A stretch of 64,000 nt of DNA from HNR sp040400085 (GCA_040400085.1 JBBAQX010000002.1:1-64000); one strand, 5' to 3'; counted from the stretch's first letter, positions 39,801 through 48,421 are shown. The notes: generated by a model from the sequence alone, not told the origin. A program made the numbers and translations.

Positions 39801-42687
39801 GAAGGTCAAGCACAGCGTGGTGACGAACCGTCGCTACACGATGCGCGACATCGGCGCCCTCGACAAGCGCATCCAGCGTCTCGAGTACTACGTGGTCCTC
39901 AATGCCGTGGAGCAGAAGGCTCGCGACTTCACCATCACGGACGTCAACGGTCTGGACCGGTTCAAGAACGGCATCTTCGCCGATCCGTTCAACAACCACA
40001 ACCTGGGCAAGGCGACCGACTTCGAGTACAAGATCTCTATCGACAGCCGCAACTCGGTGGGACGCCCGTACATCGATCGCCACACTGTAGACCTGACCTA
40101 CATCGACGCCGACTCCTCGACGCAGAAGACCGGACACTCCGTCACCGTCCCGTACACGCACGAGCAGTACGTCGTCCAGCGTCTCGCCAGCAAGTACCGC
40201 AACTGCACCGAGTCCGTCTGGGCATGGAACGGTAAGATCAACCTGTACCCGGCGTTCTGCGATACGGTCGACGAGAAGAGCGTACCGAACACCAACGTCA
40301 CCATCGACAATGCCACGCCGTGGGAGGACTTCGCCAACTCGCCGCTCGGCACTAAGTACGGTGACTGGGTGACCACCGGACAGCAGACGTCCTCGAACAC
40401 CACGACCTCGGCGACCAAGTCCAAGAAGACCACCTCCACCACGACGACCACGACGACCGAGAAGGAGCAGATCATCAATCAGCTCCACGTCGACAAGAAC
40501 ACCGAGGTTCACGATCTCGGTACCTTCGTCAAGGACGTGACGGTCGAGCCGTACATCGACTCGAGGCTGGTGGCCTTCATCGCCAACAACATGAAGCCGA
40601 ACACCACGGTTCACGCATTCTTCGACGGCGTTAACGTGGACGCTCATTGCGCGCCGGGTGAGTACGACAACACGACCGATACCCTCCAGGCCGGACGTGA
40701 GGACAGGATCCTCAAGCGCATCGGTGCCTTCGGCGCCGCGCTCAAGTCCGACTCCAAGGGCGTGGTCATGGGTATCTTCAACATCCCGGCAGGTACGTTC
40801 CGCACCGGTGACCGCAACTTCTCCCTGGTCGACGTCGCCGACCTGGTGACCGGAGAGGACGCGATCACGACTCGAGCGGACGCCCGCTTCTCCTCCTCGA
40901 ACATGACGGTCACGACCCAGGGCATCACCCTGACCACCGTCGAACCCGAGCTGAGCGTCACGCAGACTTCGAACACGACGACCATCGTGCAGACGACCAC
41001 GACCACACAGGTTAAGAACATTCCGAAGCCGAAGCCGCTGGAGGTGACCCCCTTCCCGCCGCAGCCGCACTCCGATCACGACCCGATCGCACAGACGATC
41101 CAAGTCATCGCACCGGATGGCGTCTCGGGCATGTTCATCACCAAGATCGACGTCTACTTCCAGGCGAAGGATCCGTCCGTGGGTATCACGCTGATGCTGA
41201 CGGAGGTAAAGAACGGCAACCCGGACACCAGCCGCATCCTCGGCAAGTCCTATCTGACGAGCGCCGAGGTCGCGGTGTCGACCGACTCGTCGGCGGCCAC
41301 CACCTTTGTCCTCGAGGATCCTGTGTTCGTCGCGACTGGCGAGTACTACGCGTTCCTCGTGAAGCCGGACGGCGACTCCCCGGAGTACCGCATCTGGCTC
41401 GGCGAGACCGGCGGATACGACGTGATCACCGGCGAGCAGATCTACCAGAACCCGTACTCCGGCGTGGCATTTGTCTCGTCGAACATGAACACGTGGTCGC
41501 CGATCCAGAAGGAGGACGTCAAGTTCATCCTCTATCGCGCCAACTTCTCGACGGGTACCTACTCCGCTAAGTTCACCAACGAACCGGACGAGTTCATCAC
41601 CCTGTCCGGACTGCAGAGGGCCAGCTCGGAGACCTACATCCGAGTGGGCGACCTGGCGTACACCGTCAACAGCGCGAACATCTCGCGGGTATTCACCGGC
41701 GCCAACACCTCCCAGCCCTACGGCATCGTGCAGTGGGTCGACGAGGCGAGCGAGCTGGTCTACCTCGACTCGAGCACCACGGGCTGGGCACCGGGACAGG
41801 TCATTCAGTTCCACCGTCCTTCCGCGGTGGGCAACGTCGCGCTCATCAACACGGCCAGCCGAGTTGCTACCGCGAACATTGTCTCGCTGGACGACCTCAA
41901 CTACCACGCGGCCGTCCCGAAGTTCGCAATGCTGACGCCGGCACGCACCGGCATTCGCATCGCCTACGCGGGAACGTTCTCGGACAACACGCAGGACTCG
42001 GCGGGTACCTGGGCAATGCAGAACGACGAGGAGACGGAGTTCCTCGACAGAACGCGCATCGTCAAGAGCCGAACCAACGAGGTTGCCGACATCAACAGCG
42101 ACGCGAGCGTGAACTACCAGCTGTCACTGACGACGGAGACTCCCTACCTCTCCCCGGTGGTCGACCTTCGCCGTAAGACGAGTCTCCACATCGAGAACCT
42201 CATCAACAACGACGCGACAAACGAGGCGAACACTAGGTACGGTGCGGCCATCTCCAAGTACGTCTCGCGCAACGTTGTGCTAGACGACGGTCAGGAAGCG
42301 GAGGACGCGGTGGTGATCGTGGCGGCGTATAAGCCGGCCGGAACGAACATCAAGGTCTACATGAAGTTCCACAACAGCGAGGATCCCCAGCCGTTCGACG
42401 ACAAGGTCTGGACGGAACTCGAGGCGACCGACAGCGGCGACAGCTTCTCTAGCCCAATCGACCGCAGGGACTTCGTGGACTTCCAGTTCGGCGTACCGAA
42501 GACGGTGCCCGCCACCAACCCGAATGCAGCTAAGCTGGATGACGACGGAATCCTGACCTACACGTCCACCGACGGCTCGGTCTACTCGAACTATAAGACG
42601 ATGTCCATCAAGATCGTCCTTCTCTCGGATAACCCAGCACGCGTTCCGTTGCTCAATGACGTTCGCTTCCTAGCACTGCAGGTGTAG
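36871..42687 (+). CDS. Giant DUF4815-type baseplate/tail-fibre connector
   Basis: A 1938-residue protein. It starts with NLNVGPYFDDYAETNDFYRL and LFRPRVPVQARELTQLQTIL then QKQIQRFGDHIFKDGSVV, the signature of DUF4815 proteins in marine T4-like phages, which sit at the baseplate periphery near gp10 and the fibres. The middle is beta-rich. About residues 1170-1200 form a Thr/Ser/Lys-rich linker, and near the C-terminus PHSDHDPIAQTI opens a domain with a jelly-roll-like pattern. It probably connects wedges to tail fibres. The exact T4 equivalent (gp10?) is not certain. ATG eight bases after the gp8 stop. Confidence 0.8.
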   Translation: MSELNTNLNVGPYFDDYAETNDFYRLLFRPRVPVQARELTQLQTILQKQIQRFGDHIFKDGSVVDGVHVTYMENLTYVAVANFFELDPSRGIDSITQNYVLVGETSGVRAISLVSKKGFEALYPSTNRFYVKYVRTGTNGDSVFQQGEYIRVYSPNQSTLDVLNEANYVDRIRVLTNVDVIGSGYGVSVSDGIIYQKGFFSRVAAQIVLIREFDQEVNGYRLGFDTTEQIITEDQEPSLNDNALGYPNYNAPGAHRLRLIPKLVAKTRAEAAANKNFFSVVEFDGNKPTEQNTDPAYNALGGEIDRRTYEESGDYVVKPFTIETVAGVNANTNLEDANLFSYSVSTGIGYVKGHRVEKIGATNVPVERAFTEKTSEAQVVTMNYGNYVIVNEFLGQFDDNFPEVTLYDAAQSTITDLEPASGARAGTIIGYTNLRSMQYYSGTKGTPSCQYIAYLDNIRMSTGKAFSEVKSLYATGSHGAARADVFLSASRYANGSLYYKAELFDATMRTMVFPIGPAAVKSLSDNSGATDTQFVFNDTANATLQSNGYISVSLNAPSAGGPERLNSSGLLTTLGEKLKFDVVLKNQVLTANLSGAVSITTGSANITGVGTTFSTQYNAGEYIRVTHQSGDEYRLILQVANNTRLVTDDPFAVTNASAAYGKLYPVGTHVDLSSTGANITVTSNTTFAVNTNLGMGTALPSTANVAVAYQVQKYNAFPSMKTVRKGSFVKIDCSNNAATSKGPWILGHPDAFSLAAVYVGTTYSNTNVDGKDWFTLDTGQRDGFYDVARLVVKPSYTSKITGATKMLVKLNHFTANASGGVGYFCVDSYPTSNTANTTTIHWAEIPRHAGPDGTIYDLRNCVDIRPYKANTAIITTDASTATINPATSGSSTFQSGTVGFTPQPDSNFQADVSYYLPRRDLVVVNRAGDFSVIKGEPDENPRTPRPDNDVMIVANTYVPAWPTLTQRESVDYGRSDLKVKHSVVTNRRYTMRDIGALDKRIQRLEYYVVLNAVEQKARDFTITDVNGLDRFKNGIFADPFNNHNLGKATDFEYKISIDSRNSVGRPYIDRHTVDLTYIDADSSTQKTGHSVTVPYTHEQYVVQRLASKYRNCTESVWAWNGKINLYPAFCDTVDEKSVPNTNVTIDNATPWEDFANSPLGTKYGDWVTTGQQTSSNTTTSATKSKKTTSTTTTTTTEKEQIINQLHVDKNTEVHDLGTFVKDVTVEPYIDSRLVAFIANNMKPNTTVHAFFDGVNVDAHCAPGEYDNTTDTLQAGREDRILKRIGAFGAALKSDSKGVVMGIFNIPAGTFRTGDRNFSLVDVADLVTGEDAITTRADARFSSSNMTVTTQGITLTTVEPELSVTQTSNTTTIVQTTTTTQVKNIPKPKPLEVTPFPPQPHSDHDPIAQTIQVIAPDGVSGMFITKIDVYFQAKDPSVGITLMLTEVKNGNPDTSRILGKSYLTSAEVAVSTDSSAATTFVLEDPVFVATGEYYAFLVKPDGDSPEYRIWLGETGGYDVITGEQIYQNPYSGVAFVSSNMNTWSPIQKEDVKFILYRANFSTGTYSAKFTNEPDEFITLSGLQRASSETYIRVGDLAYTVNSANISRVFTGANTSQPYGIVQWVDEASELVYLDSSTTGWAPGQVIQFHRPSAVGNVALINTASRVATANIVSLDDLNYHAAVPKFAMLTPARTGIRIAYAGTFSDNTQDSAGTWAMQNDEETEFLDRTRIVKSRTNEVADINSDASVNYQLSLTTETPYLSPVVDLRRKTSLHIENLINNDATNEANTRYGAAISKYVSRNVVLDDGQEAEDAVVIVAAYKPAGTNIKVYMKFHNSEDPQPFDDKVWTELEATDSGDSFSSPIDRRDFVDFQFGVPKTVPATNPNAAKLDDDGILTYTSTDGSVYSNYKTMSIKIVLLSDNPARVPLLNDVRFLALQV

Positions 42688-42688
42688 A

Positions 42689-42871
42689 ATGAGCGACGTT
42701 CGCCTCAGGCGTCCGACCAACAACCCGGGCGCCCTCATCTCCACTGACTTTGATGGTCTCGAGGCCTATAAGAAAAAGAAGCGTGCGGCGGCTAAGATAA
42801 ATAACATCGAGGCCGACATTGCCGAACTCAAGAGCATGATGTCTCGCATCTTGGAGAAGCTCGACAAGTGA
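42689..42871 (+). CDS. Small coiled-coil protein between fibre genes
   Basis: A 60-residue protein with a Pro/Asn-rich start (RLRRPTNNPGALISTDFDGL), a Lys-rich stretch and a C-terminal heptad helix (NNIEADIAELKSMMSRILEKL). It may trimerise fibres or act as an assembly helper; similar small genes occur at this place in other T4-like phages. Start one base after the upstream stop, end overlapping the next GTG. Confidence 0.75.
   Translation: MSDVRLRRPTNNPGALISTDFDGLEAYKKKKRAAAKINNIEADIAELKSMMSRILEKLDK
42796..42803 (+). promoter_or_regulatory. Late promoter box for fibre gene 42868
   Basis: GATAAATA inside the small coiled-coil gene, 72 bases before the next start. Confidence 0.45.
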
Positions 42872-44178
42872 CAATCACAGTCGCCAATACTGCAAATACG
42901 AACACCGTCCAGTACTGGCGGCTGAGGACCAACGACATCGCCTACGCCATGTCGACAAAGGTCGTCACGGTGAACTCCAACACGGCCGTCGGCAACGCGG
43001 CCATCCAGGGTTCATTCCAGGCAAACGCACTCTACGTCTCGAACGTCTACGGCGGCGCAATCGGCGTACCGGCCAATCTGACCTTCCAAACCAACGTCTC
43101 CTTCTCCGGTGCGAGGACCAACCTCGGTCTCGGTTCCAACGTCACGATCACAACGGGCAACTCGACTCACCGCGTCCTGACGGTCAACACGTCCGACTAT
43201 TCCATCTACGCGTCCAAGATCTCCTTCTCCGACGTGGCCGACGCGAACCTAGTTGCCGTCGGCAACGGACAGATCCTAGTATACATCGCGTCCGAGAGCA
43301 AGTGGAAGAACTTCAGCCCGACTGTACTGTCCTCGGGTGACGCGGCGACGCTGAACGGCCAGCCCGGTACGTACTACAGCAACTCGACCAACCAGCTCTT
43401 TGGTACTCTCCCCGCCGCCCGTCTCGCCGGAGCCTATACCGGCATCACGCAGGTTGGCACGCTGACGTCCATCGACATCGGCGCCACGGACACGACCATC
43501 GCACGACTCTCAGCAGGTGACATCACCATCGAGGGTAACCGCGTCTATCGAGCGGGTGGCGCGGACATCCCGATCACCGACGGTGGAACCGGGGCGTCCG
43601 ATGCCGCAACGGCAAGGACCAACCTCGGTCTCGGTGGTATGGCCACGCAGGCCCCAGGAAGCGTCGCGATCACCGGTGGCTCGATCGCGGGTATCGCCGA
43701 TCTGTCGATCAACGATGGCGGTACCGGGGCTTCCGATGCGGCCACGGCACGAACCAATCTCGGTGCGGCCCCGCTCGCGTCCCCGAACTTCTCCGGAACG
43801 CCTAGTGCACCGTCCGCTCCTCGGTACACCAACACCACTCAGGTCGCGACGACCGAGAACGTCTACAACACCGTCACCAACGTACCGGAGAACGCAAGGG
43901 TCGCCAGCTACACTCTCGGATCCAGCGACAAGGGTAAGATGGTCAGCATGAACTCGGCGGGCGGCATCACACTGACCGTTCCGAGCGCGACCTTTGAGAA
44001 CGGCGACAGGGTCGACGTCGTCCAGTACGGCGTCGGGCAGGTCAGCTTCGCCGCGGGATCCGGTGTCACGATCCGTTCATCGGGCGGTAAGCTAAAGCTC
44101 TTCGGTCAGTACTCCGGCGCCACGCTCTGGTTCAAGAGTGCCTCGGAAGTCATCCTCATTGGCGACTTGATTGCATAG
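42868..44178 (+). CDS. Tail fibre protein
   Basis: A 436-residue beta-rich protein. It has an Asn/Thr-rich N-terminus, then GTLPAARLAGAYTGITQVGT and two copies of DGGTGASDAATARTNLG (about 233-249 and 285-301). That motif occurs in the shafts of many phage tail fibres before the tip. The C-terminal region (ITLTVPSATFENGDRVDVVQ, GVTIRSSGGKL) resembles a small beta tip domain. It probably forms a trimeric fibre attached through the upstream connector. GTG start overlaps the previous stop. Likely exchanged often between phages because of host selection. Confidence 0.8.
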   Translation: MTITVANTANTNTVQYWRLRTNDIAYAMSTKVVTVNSNTAVGNAAIQGSFQANALYVSNVYGGAIGVPANLTFQTNVSFSGARTNLGLGSNVTITTGNSTHRVLTVNTSDYSIYASKISFSDVADANLVAVGNGQILVYIASESKWKNFSPTVLSSGDAATLNGQPGTYYSNSTNQLFGTLPAARLAGAYTGITQVGTLTSIDIGATDTTIARLSAGDITIEGNRVYRAGGADIPITDGGTGASDAATARTNLGLGGMATQAPGSVAITGGSIAGIADLSINDGGTGASDAATARTNLGAAPLASPNFSGTPSAPSAPRYTNTTQVATTENVYNTVTNVPENARVASYTLGSSDKGKMVSMNSAGGITLTVPSATFENGDRVDVVQYGVGQVSFAAGSGVTIRSSGGKLKLFGQYSGATLWFKSASEVILIGDLIA

Positions 44179-44187
44179 GGAAGAACT

Positions 44188-45165
44188 ATGCCGATAACGA
44201 TGGGCATGCTCGGGCGTGCCAGGATCCCCTTCAAAGTAGTATTTGGTACGGTAGGCAACACGACCTACACCGTACCAAACACCGTATCTACGCTCACCGT
44301 TAAGACGTGGGGAGCGGGCGGTGGCGGGGCAGGACGCGCCGAGGGATTCGGCGGTTCCGGTGGTCCGGGTGGCTACATTGAGACCGTCATCGACGTGGTG
44401 CCGGGTGAGACACTCAACCTAATGATCGGTGACGGTGGCGGCCGAGGAACCAGCGGAGCGACGAGCTCCGGTTCAGGAGCAGGTGCCGGTGGAGGTATCA
44501 CGGGCATCTTCCGTGGAACGGTGCCGCTCGTCATCGCAGGTGCCGGTGGTGGCGGTGGCGGTGCGGGTGAGAACTCCGCGGACGACGGCGGCCACGGTGG
44601 CAGTGGTGGCGGACTCGTCGGCGGCACAGGCAGTGTCGGCACGTCCGATTCTCAGGGATCAGCCCAACCGGGCGCGGGCGGCACGCAGACGGCGGGCGGC
44701 ATCGGTGGTACGGCATCCTCAACCGCAGGCGGCAACCTCACCGGCGAGTACGGCGAGACCAACGGCCGCTACTGGGGTGGTGACGGTAAGGGAACCGTGG
44801 GCAGCAACGCCGGCGGTACATCGGGCGCCTACTTCGGTGGTAAGGGCGGTCCCGCTCGCACCGGCGGAGGTGGTGGAGGCGGCGGGGGCGGTGGTGGCTC
44901 CGGTTACTACGGTGGCGGCTCCGGCGGTTGCGGATACGACATCGGCGGGGGCGGCGGTGGTGGCGGTTCCAACTACTCCGCGGGAACCATCATCAACAAC
45001 GAACAGGGCGCGAGAGCAACGGCACTCGGTCAGGTACCCGTCCCTCCGTTCGACTACGATCCCGACTACGCGACCGGCTTCGGTACGGGCGGATCGGGCA
45101 GGACCGGCACCGCACTCAATCTGGACGGTGGCATCGGACGCATTGTCGTAAGTGGAGTCGCATAA
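44188..45165 (+). CDS. Glycine-rich fibre adhesin
   Basis: A 325-residue protein. A beta N-terminal part (NTTYTVPNTVSTLTVKTWGAG) is followed by at least ten poly-glycine-rich motifs (GGGGGGAGENS, GGGGGGGGGGGGSGYYGGG, GGGGGGGGSNYSAG). It resembles the distal adhesins of T-even phages (gp38 type), where loops between glycine-rich strands set the receptor choice. No catalytic motif is seen. The glycine tracts use repeated GGT/GGC codons, so slippage and recombination could diversify the loops. The stop overlaps the start of the PAAR gene. Confidence 0.78.
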   Translation: MPITMGMLGRARIPFKVVFGTVGNTTYTVPNTVSTLTVKTWGAGGGGAGRAEGFGGSGGPGGYIETVIDVVPGETLNLMIGDGGGRGTSGATSSGSGAGAGGGITGIFRGTVPLVIAGAGGGGGGAGENSADDGGHGGSGGGLVGGTGSVGTSDSQGSAQPGAGGTQTAGGIGGTASSTAGGNLTGEYGETNGRYWGGDGKGTVGSNAGGTSGAYFGGKGGPARTGGGGGGGGGGGGSGYYGGGSGGCGYDIGGGGGGGGSNYSAGTIINNEQGARATALGQVPVPPFDYDPDYATGFGTGGSGRTGTALNLDGGIGRIVVSGVA

Positions 45166-45449
45166 TGCCTATCAAGATACACCGTCACGCCGACTCGAGA
45201 AGCTGTAGCGCCGCTACCATCGTGACGGGACAGAGCACCGTGAAGGCCAATGGGCGACTCATCGCCGTGGTCGGTGACGAGTGCTCCCACGGCAACGGCG
45301 ACCTCGTGTCGACTTCCCCGGGCACGGTAAAGATCGAAGGTAAGAAGCTCATCGTCATTACCGACACTAACACCGAGACCGACGATCTCTTCCATCCATC
45401 GCCCGATGACGATCCTAGCAGCGGAAGCGACAACGTAAAGGCGTATTAA
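45165..45449 (+). CDS. PAAR-type spike tip protein
   Basis: A 94-residue protein: MPIKIHRHADSRSC, GQSTVKANGRLIAVVGDECSH, GNGDLVSTSPGTVKIEGKKLI. The repeated [ST]-x-T-V-x-x-x-G-[KR]-x-[IL]-[AI]-x-x-[GT]-D pattern and HGNG match PAAR proteins, cones that cap gp5/VgrG spikes (gp5.4 in T4). The His and Cys of H-x-H...C and C-S-H could bind the tip metal ion. The acidic tail (DDDPSSGSD) is an addition. ATG overlaps the previous stop (TAATG). Confidence 0.8.
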   Translation: MPIKIHRHADSRSCSAATIVTGQSTVKANGRLIAVVGDECSHGNGDLVSTSPGTVKIEGKKLIVITDTNTETDDLFHPSPDDDPSSGSDNVKAY

Positions 45450-45455
45450 GCCGGA

Positions 45456-45463
45456 GATAAATA
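45456..45463 (+). promoter_or_regulatory. Late promoter giving a leaderless mRNA
   Basis: GATAAATA, five bases TCGGC, then ATG at 45469. No ribosome binding site can fit if transcription starts at the expected place. Confidence 0.65.
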
Positions 45464-45468
45464 TCGGC

Positions 45469-45801
45469 ATGAGCACGTCGAGCAGCATCCAGAACTTCGT
45501 GATGTACCAGGGAACGGACTTCTCCGTGACCATCGACATGTTCGATGACGCGGGACTCCCACTGGATCTCTCCGCCGCCACGGCAATCGCCGAGATGCGT
45601 CCTCACTACGAGTCCGACACATACTACCCACTCACGGTGACGACATTCAACGGCGGCCTCACACTGAGCATGTCCGCCGTCAATAACCTTCTGATCGAAC
45701 CACGTCGCTACGTGTACGACGTGATCGTGACCGACTCCTTCACCCAGAGGACAAAGCCGCTGAAGGGTCGTATTCGTCTCGATCCTGCGGTGTCTAGATG
45801 A
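45469..45801 (+). CDS. Small virion-type beta protein
   Basis: A 110-residue beta-rich protein (NFVMYQGTDFSVTIDMFDD, ATAIAEMRPHYES, RRYVYDVIVTDSF). Similar small proteins next to fibre genes in marine T4-like phages are thought to be structural, with an immunoglobulin-like fold. Predicted leaderless mRNA. Overlaps the next gene by four bases. Confidence 0.72.
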   Translation: MSTSSSIQNFVMYQGTDFSVTIDMFDDAGLPLDLSAATAIAEMRPHYESDTYYPLTVTTFNGGLTLSMSAVNNLLIEPRRYVYDVIVTDSFTQRTKPLKGRIRLDPAVSR

Positions 45802-46292
45802 CGCGTGTTCGTGTATCAAACACGAACTCAACGAGAGTCAGGGTCGCCAACGACTCCTACTATGCGGTCGTGGCCAACACGCCGTCGACGAAACTTCGAG
45901 TCGCCAACGACACGTTCACCACGTACATCTCGCCTAAGGGACCTGGTCCCGACCCGTGGTTGGAACCCTCTCAGGAGATCACTGTGTCGGGCGACGTGGA
46001 GATCGACTACTCCCTCGGCAAGCACTGCATTGTCAATGTCGCCGGGCGCATAACCAATTTGACCGTAGTCAACTGGCCGCCTACTGGACGCATCGCCAGG
46101 CTCACCCTCGAGTTCATCAACCAGGGCGACTACGGCATTGACAATTGGGACCTCAGCTACCTGTGGCCCGAAGGTATCATGGCCGACCTCACCCCCGAAG
46201 CGGGTGGGAGGGATCGCGTGATTCTGTCGACGACCACAGGAGGGCTGTACGTGTACTGCGACTCCATCGGTTTCGACTACCGTACTGTATAA
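45798..46292 (+). CDS. Structural protein with TRVRVxN repeats
   Basis: A 164-residue protein. The N-terminus has three related segments (TRVRVSNTN, TRVRVANDS, TKLRVANDT), which look like short beta strands repeated about every 10-20 residues. A beta-sheet C-terminal domain follows (VEIDYSLGKHCIVNVAGRI, YLWPEGIMADLTP). A fibre-associated role is likely from context only. ATG overlaps the upstream stop. Confidence 0.7.
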   Translation: MTRVRVSNTNSTRVRVANDSYYAVVANTPSTKLRVANDTFTTYISPKGPGPDPWLEPSQEITVSGDVEIDYSLGKHCIVNVAGRITNLTVVNWPPTGRIARLTLEFINQGDYGIDNWDLSYLWPEGIMADLTPEAGGRDRVILSTTTGGLYVYCDSIGFDYRTV

Positions 46293-46295
46293 ATT
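46288..46295 (+). promoter_or_regulatory. Late promoter box
   Basis: TATAAATT, 35 bases before the ATG at 46323; AGAAGGAAA serves as ribosome binding site. Confidence 0.5.
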
Positions 46296-46322
46296 GGATA
46301 GTCTTCAGAGAAGGAAAAAGAC

Positions 46323-46751
46323 ATGAGTATCTCTAACACCACCGAAACCGCGATCATGAAGCTGGTCTTCCAGGCAGTCGCTTGGGGCAACTATGCCGAC
46401 AACGCGGCCACCGCGCCGGAAACCAACATCGTCGTCGCCCTGCACACCGCCGACCCGACGGACACTGGCACACTCGCCACTTCCGAAATCACCTACACCT
46501 CCTATGCCCGCGTCAACGTCGCGCGCACCACGGGTGGCTGGACGGAATCCACCGGCACCATCACGCCGGTGGCGAACATCGACTTCCCGGCAGGCACCGG
46601 TGGTTCTGGTACGGCCACGCACTTCTCCGCCGGCAAGTCCGGCGGTGGTGCCGCTGCCGCCCTGTTCCAGGGCACCATCACGCCGAACATCGTCTGCGGC
46701 TCGGGTGTCACCCCGCGTCTGACCACCGCCTCCACCATCACGCTGGACTAA
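46323..46751 (+). CDS. Phage structural protein (YARV type)
   Basis: A 142-residue protein with NIVVALHTADPTDTGTLATS, ITYTSYARVNVAR and a Gly/Ala-rich C-terminal half. The pattern V-x-L-H-T-x-D-P followed by Y-x-x-Y-A-R-V-x-V-x-R belongs to a family of small tail or fibre proteins widespread in marine phages. No enzymatic motif. Confidence 0.75.
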   Translation: MSISNTTETAIMKLVFQAVAWGNYADNAATAPETNIVVALHTADPTDTGTLATSEITYTSYARVNVARTTGGWTESTGTITPVANIDFPAGTGGSGTATHFSAGKSGGGAAAALFQGTITPNIVCGSGVTPRLTTASTITLD

Positions 46752-46755
46752 TCCA

Positions 46756-46971
46756 GTGAGCAAGAAGCCGCACATCGCGGAAGCTTCGGGTATCGCCGTC
46801 ACGCATCGTCCTCGTGATGATCGTAACGGCGACTACCGGGTGGCGGATAATGTAAGGATGGCAATGGAGGCCGCGGCTAAGGAAGCCATGGCGGCCAATG
46901 CCACCCCGGATGAGGTCAAGGCGGCAATCGACTCCGCCCGCAAGGCTATGTTGGGAATTAATGAAGCATAA
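46756..46971 (+). CDS. Hypothetical small protein
   Basis: A 71-residue protein with a basic start and a C-terminal Ala/Met-rich helix (VRMAMEAAAKEAMAAN, VKAAIDSARKAML). GTG start at 46756 shortly after the upstream stop. It overlaps the next gene by 11 bases. Function unknown; may be a chaperone-like accessory to fibre assembly. Confidence 0.65.
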   Translation: MSKKPHIAEASGIAVTHRPRDDRNGDYRVADNVRMAMEAAAKEAMAANATPDEVKAAIDSARKAMLGINEA

Positions 46972-47401
46972 CGCTGACTATCGACGCTGCCTCCTTACCG
47001 GGGACGTGGCTGGGCTGATGAGGCTGTGGGGTCATACCGACGGTCACCTACCCCAGCTGTCCCCGGGAGAGGCGGTGATCGCGTTGCACATGGCTCGCTG
47101 CGAGATGAAGTACATTCCGAGGAATCTCAAGGATTACTCGAAGGACTTCCTCGCCGAGCGTGGTTATCGTAAGATCGACGGCAAGTGGATCGAGGGACAA
47201 CCGAAGGAGACCGAGGTGGCCGGTTCAGCCGGTATCGCTTCTCGCTCCAGAGATCCCGGACTGTCGAAGAAGATCGTCACCGCCATGTCCGACGCGTATC
47301 AGGACGCTCTGGCGGGTGGTGTGACCGAGCCTCAGATCCAGCGTGAGCGCATGCTCAAGGCCCGAAGGAAGATCAGGGACAAGGCCGGTCTCATAACGTA
47401 A
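46961..47401 (+). CDS. Hypothetical protein
   Basis: A 146-residue, mainly helical soluble protein (YRRCLLTGDVAGLMRLWGH, EAVIALHMARCEMKYIPRNL, QRERMLKARRKIRDK). It looks more like a cytoplasmic protein than a fibre. The ATG lies inside the end of the previous gene. I know no family. It is the last non-fibre gene before the duplicated adhesin cassettes. Confidence 0.7.
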   Translation: MKHNADYRRCLLTGDVAGLMRLWGHTDGHLPQLSPGEAVIALHMARCEMKYIPRNLKDYSKDFLAERGYRKIDGKWIEGQPKETEVAGSAGIASRSRDPGLSKKIVTAMSDAYQDALAGGVTEPQIQRERMLKARRKIRDKAGLIT

Positions 47402-47413
47402 GGGAGGTCAGCT

Positions 47414-48418
47414 ATGGTAGTCTACTTTCAGGGAAGTGAGCGAGAGGATTTCGTCCTAAGCAATCAGAACGCGGTCCAGACCGCCGGGGCCGACACTTCC
47501 AACTCACGCGTCTCGCTACGCGTGGCCGGCTACATGAACAACTACATGGAGTCGACGACGTTCTCGACGACCCAGTGCTGGACTCACTACACCGTCACGC
47601 GAGACGCACCTCAGACCGGAACAGGTGAGGGCACCGAACTCTGCGCCCTTTGGTACAGCGGATCGACACCGATCATCGCCCTTCACTACAACAATACGTA
47701 CATCGCTATGAAGTGGTGGAACGGATCCTCCTGGGTCATCATGGGAACCAGCGGTTCATTCGACGTGTACCGAAACTGGACAACCATGGACGTCTTCCTG
47801 AAGATCGGCGCGTCAGGCACGGGTGAGGCCCGCCTTTACTGCAATAGGACGCCCGCCATCAATAACAACACGACGGACTTCTCTCTCGGTGGCACAATAA
47901 CGAACGTCACCAATGTCAGGTGGACTCCGGGATCGAATTCGGGTGGTTCAAGTGGACAGTCGTACCACACTGAGTTCATCATCGCTGACTTCAACACCAT
48001 CGGCGCGAAAGTCATCACCCTGACGCCAAACGGATCGGGAACGTACAACGCCTGGACGGGCGCGGGTTACACCTCGGTGGACGAGACCAGTCCGACTGCA
48101 GACTTCATGACGTCCAACACGATCAACCAGCGCTTCTCCGTCAATTTCTCCGACCTATCGGCGCTGAATGCGGGAGAGAGCATTGCGTCCGTCAAGGTCG
48201 GTGGCGCGTTCGTGAAGGATCTCGCCGGTCCTCAGTCGCTGAACTTCTTCACTCGTATCAGTGCGACCGATTACGACGGCACGGACCAGACGGTACCTCT
48301 AGCGACCAACGCGAACTCGAGCATCTCTCAGGCATGGGCAAACAACCCATCCACATCCGGCGCGTGGACGGTATCGGACGTCAATTCTGCCGAGTTCGGC
48401 GTTCGGTCGAGGACCTAA
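47414..48418 (+). CDS. Tail-fibre protein with LamG-like sheet, cassette copy 1
   Basis: A 334-residue beta-rich protein. Its first half (FQGSEREDFVLSN, ALHYNNTYIAMKWWNGSSW, GEARLYCNRTPAIN) has the look of a concanavalin/LamG sandwich, and the second half has WTGAGYTSVDET and GPQSLNFFTRISATDYDGTDQ. It is a clear paralogue of the 49249-50262 product with the same segment order and the same FGVRSRT ending. Carbohydrate binding is plausible from the fold; not shown. Confidence 0.75.
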   Translation: MVVYFQGSEREDFVLSNQNAVQTAGADTSNSRVSLRVAGYMNNYMESTTFSTTQCWTHYTVTRDAPQTGTGEGTELCALWYSGSTPIIALHYNNTYIAMKWWNGSSWVIMGTSGSFDVYRNWTTMDVFLKIGASGTGEARLYCNRTPAINNNTTDFSLGGTITNVTNVRWTPGSNSGGSSGQSYHTEFIIADFNTIGAKVITLTPNGSGTYNAWTGAGYTSVDETSPTADFMTSNTINQRFSVNFSDLSALNAGESIASVKVGGAFVKDLAGPQSLNFFTRISATDYDGTDQTVPLATNANSSISQAWANNPSTSGAWTVSDVNSAEFGVRSRT

Positions 48419-48421
48419 CGC

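Noticed and set aside
39106..41907. 933-codon open frame on the minus strand
   Set aside because: It lies fully antisense to the convincing DUF4815-type gene, its translation is Arg/Val/Asp-rich without recognisable segments, and long antisense frames are common opposite GC-rich genes.
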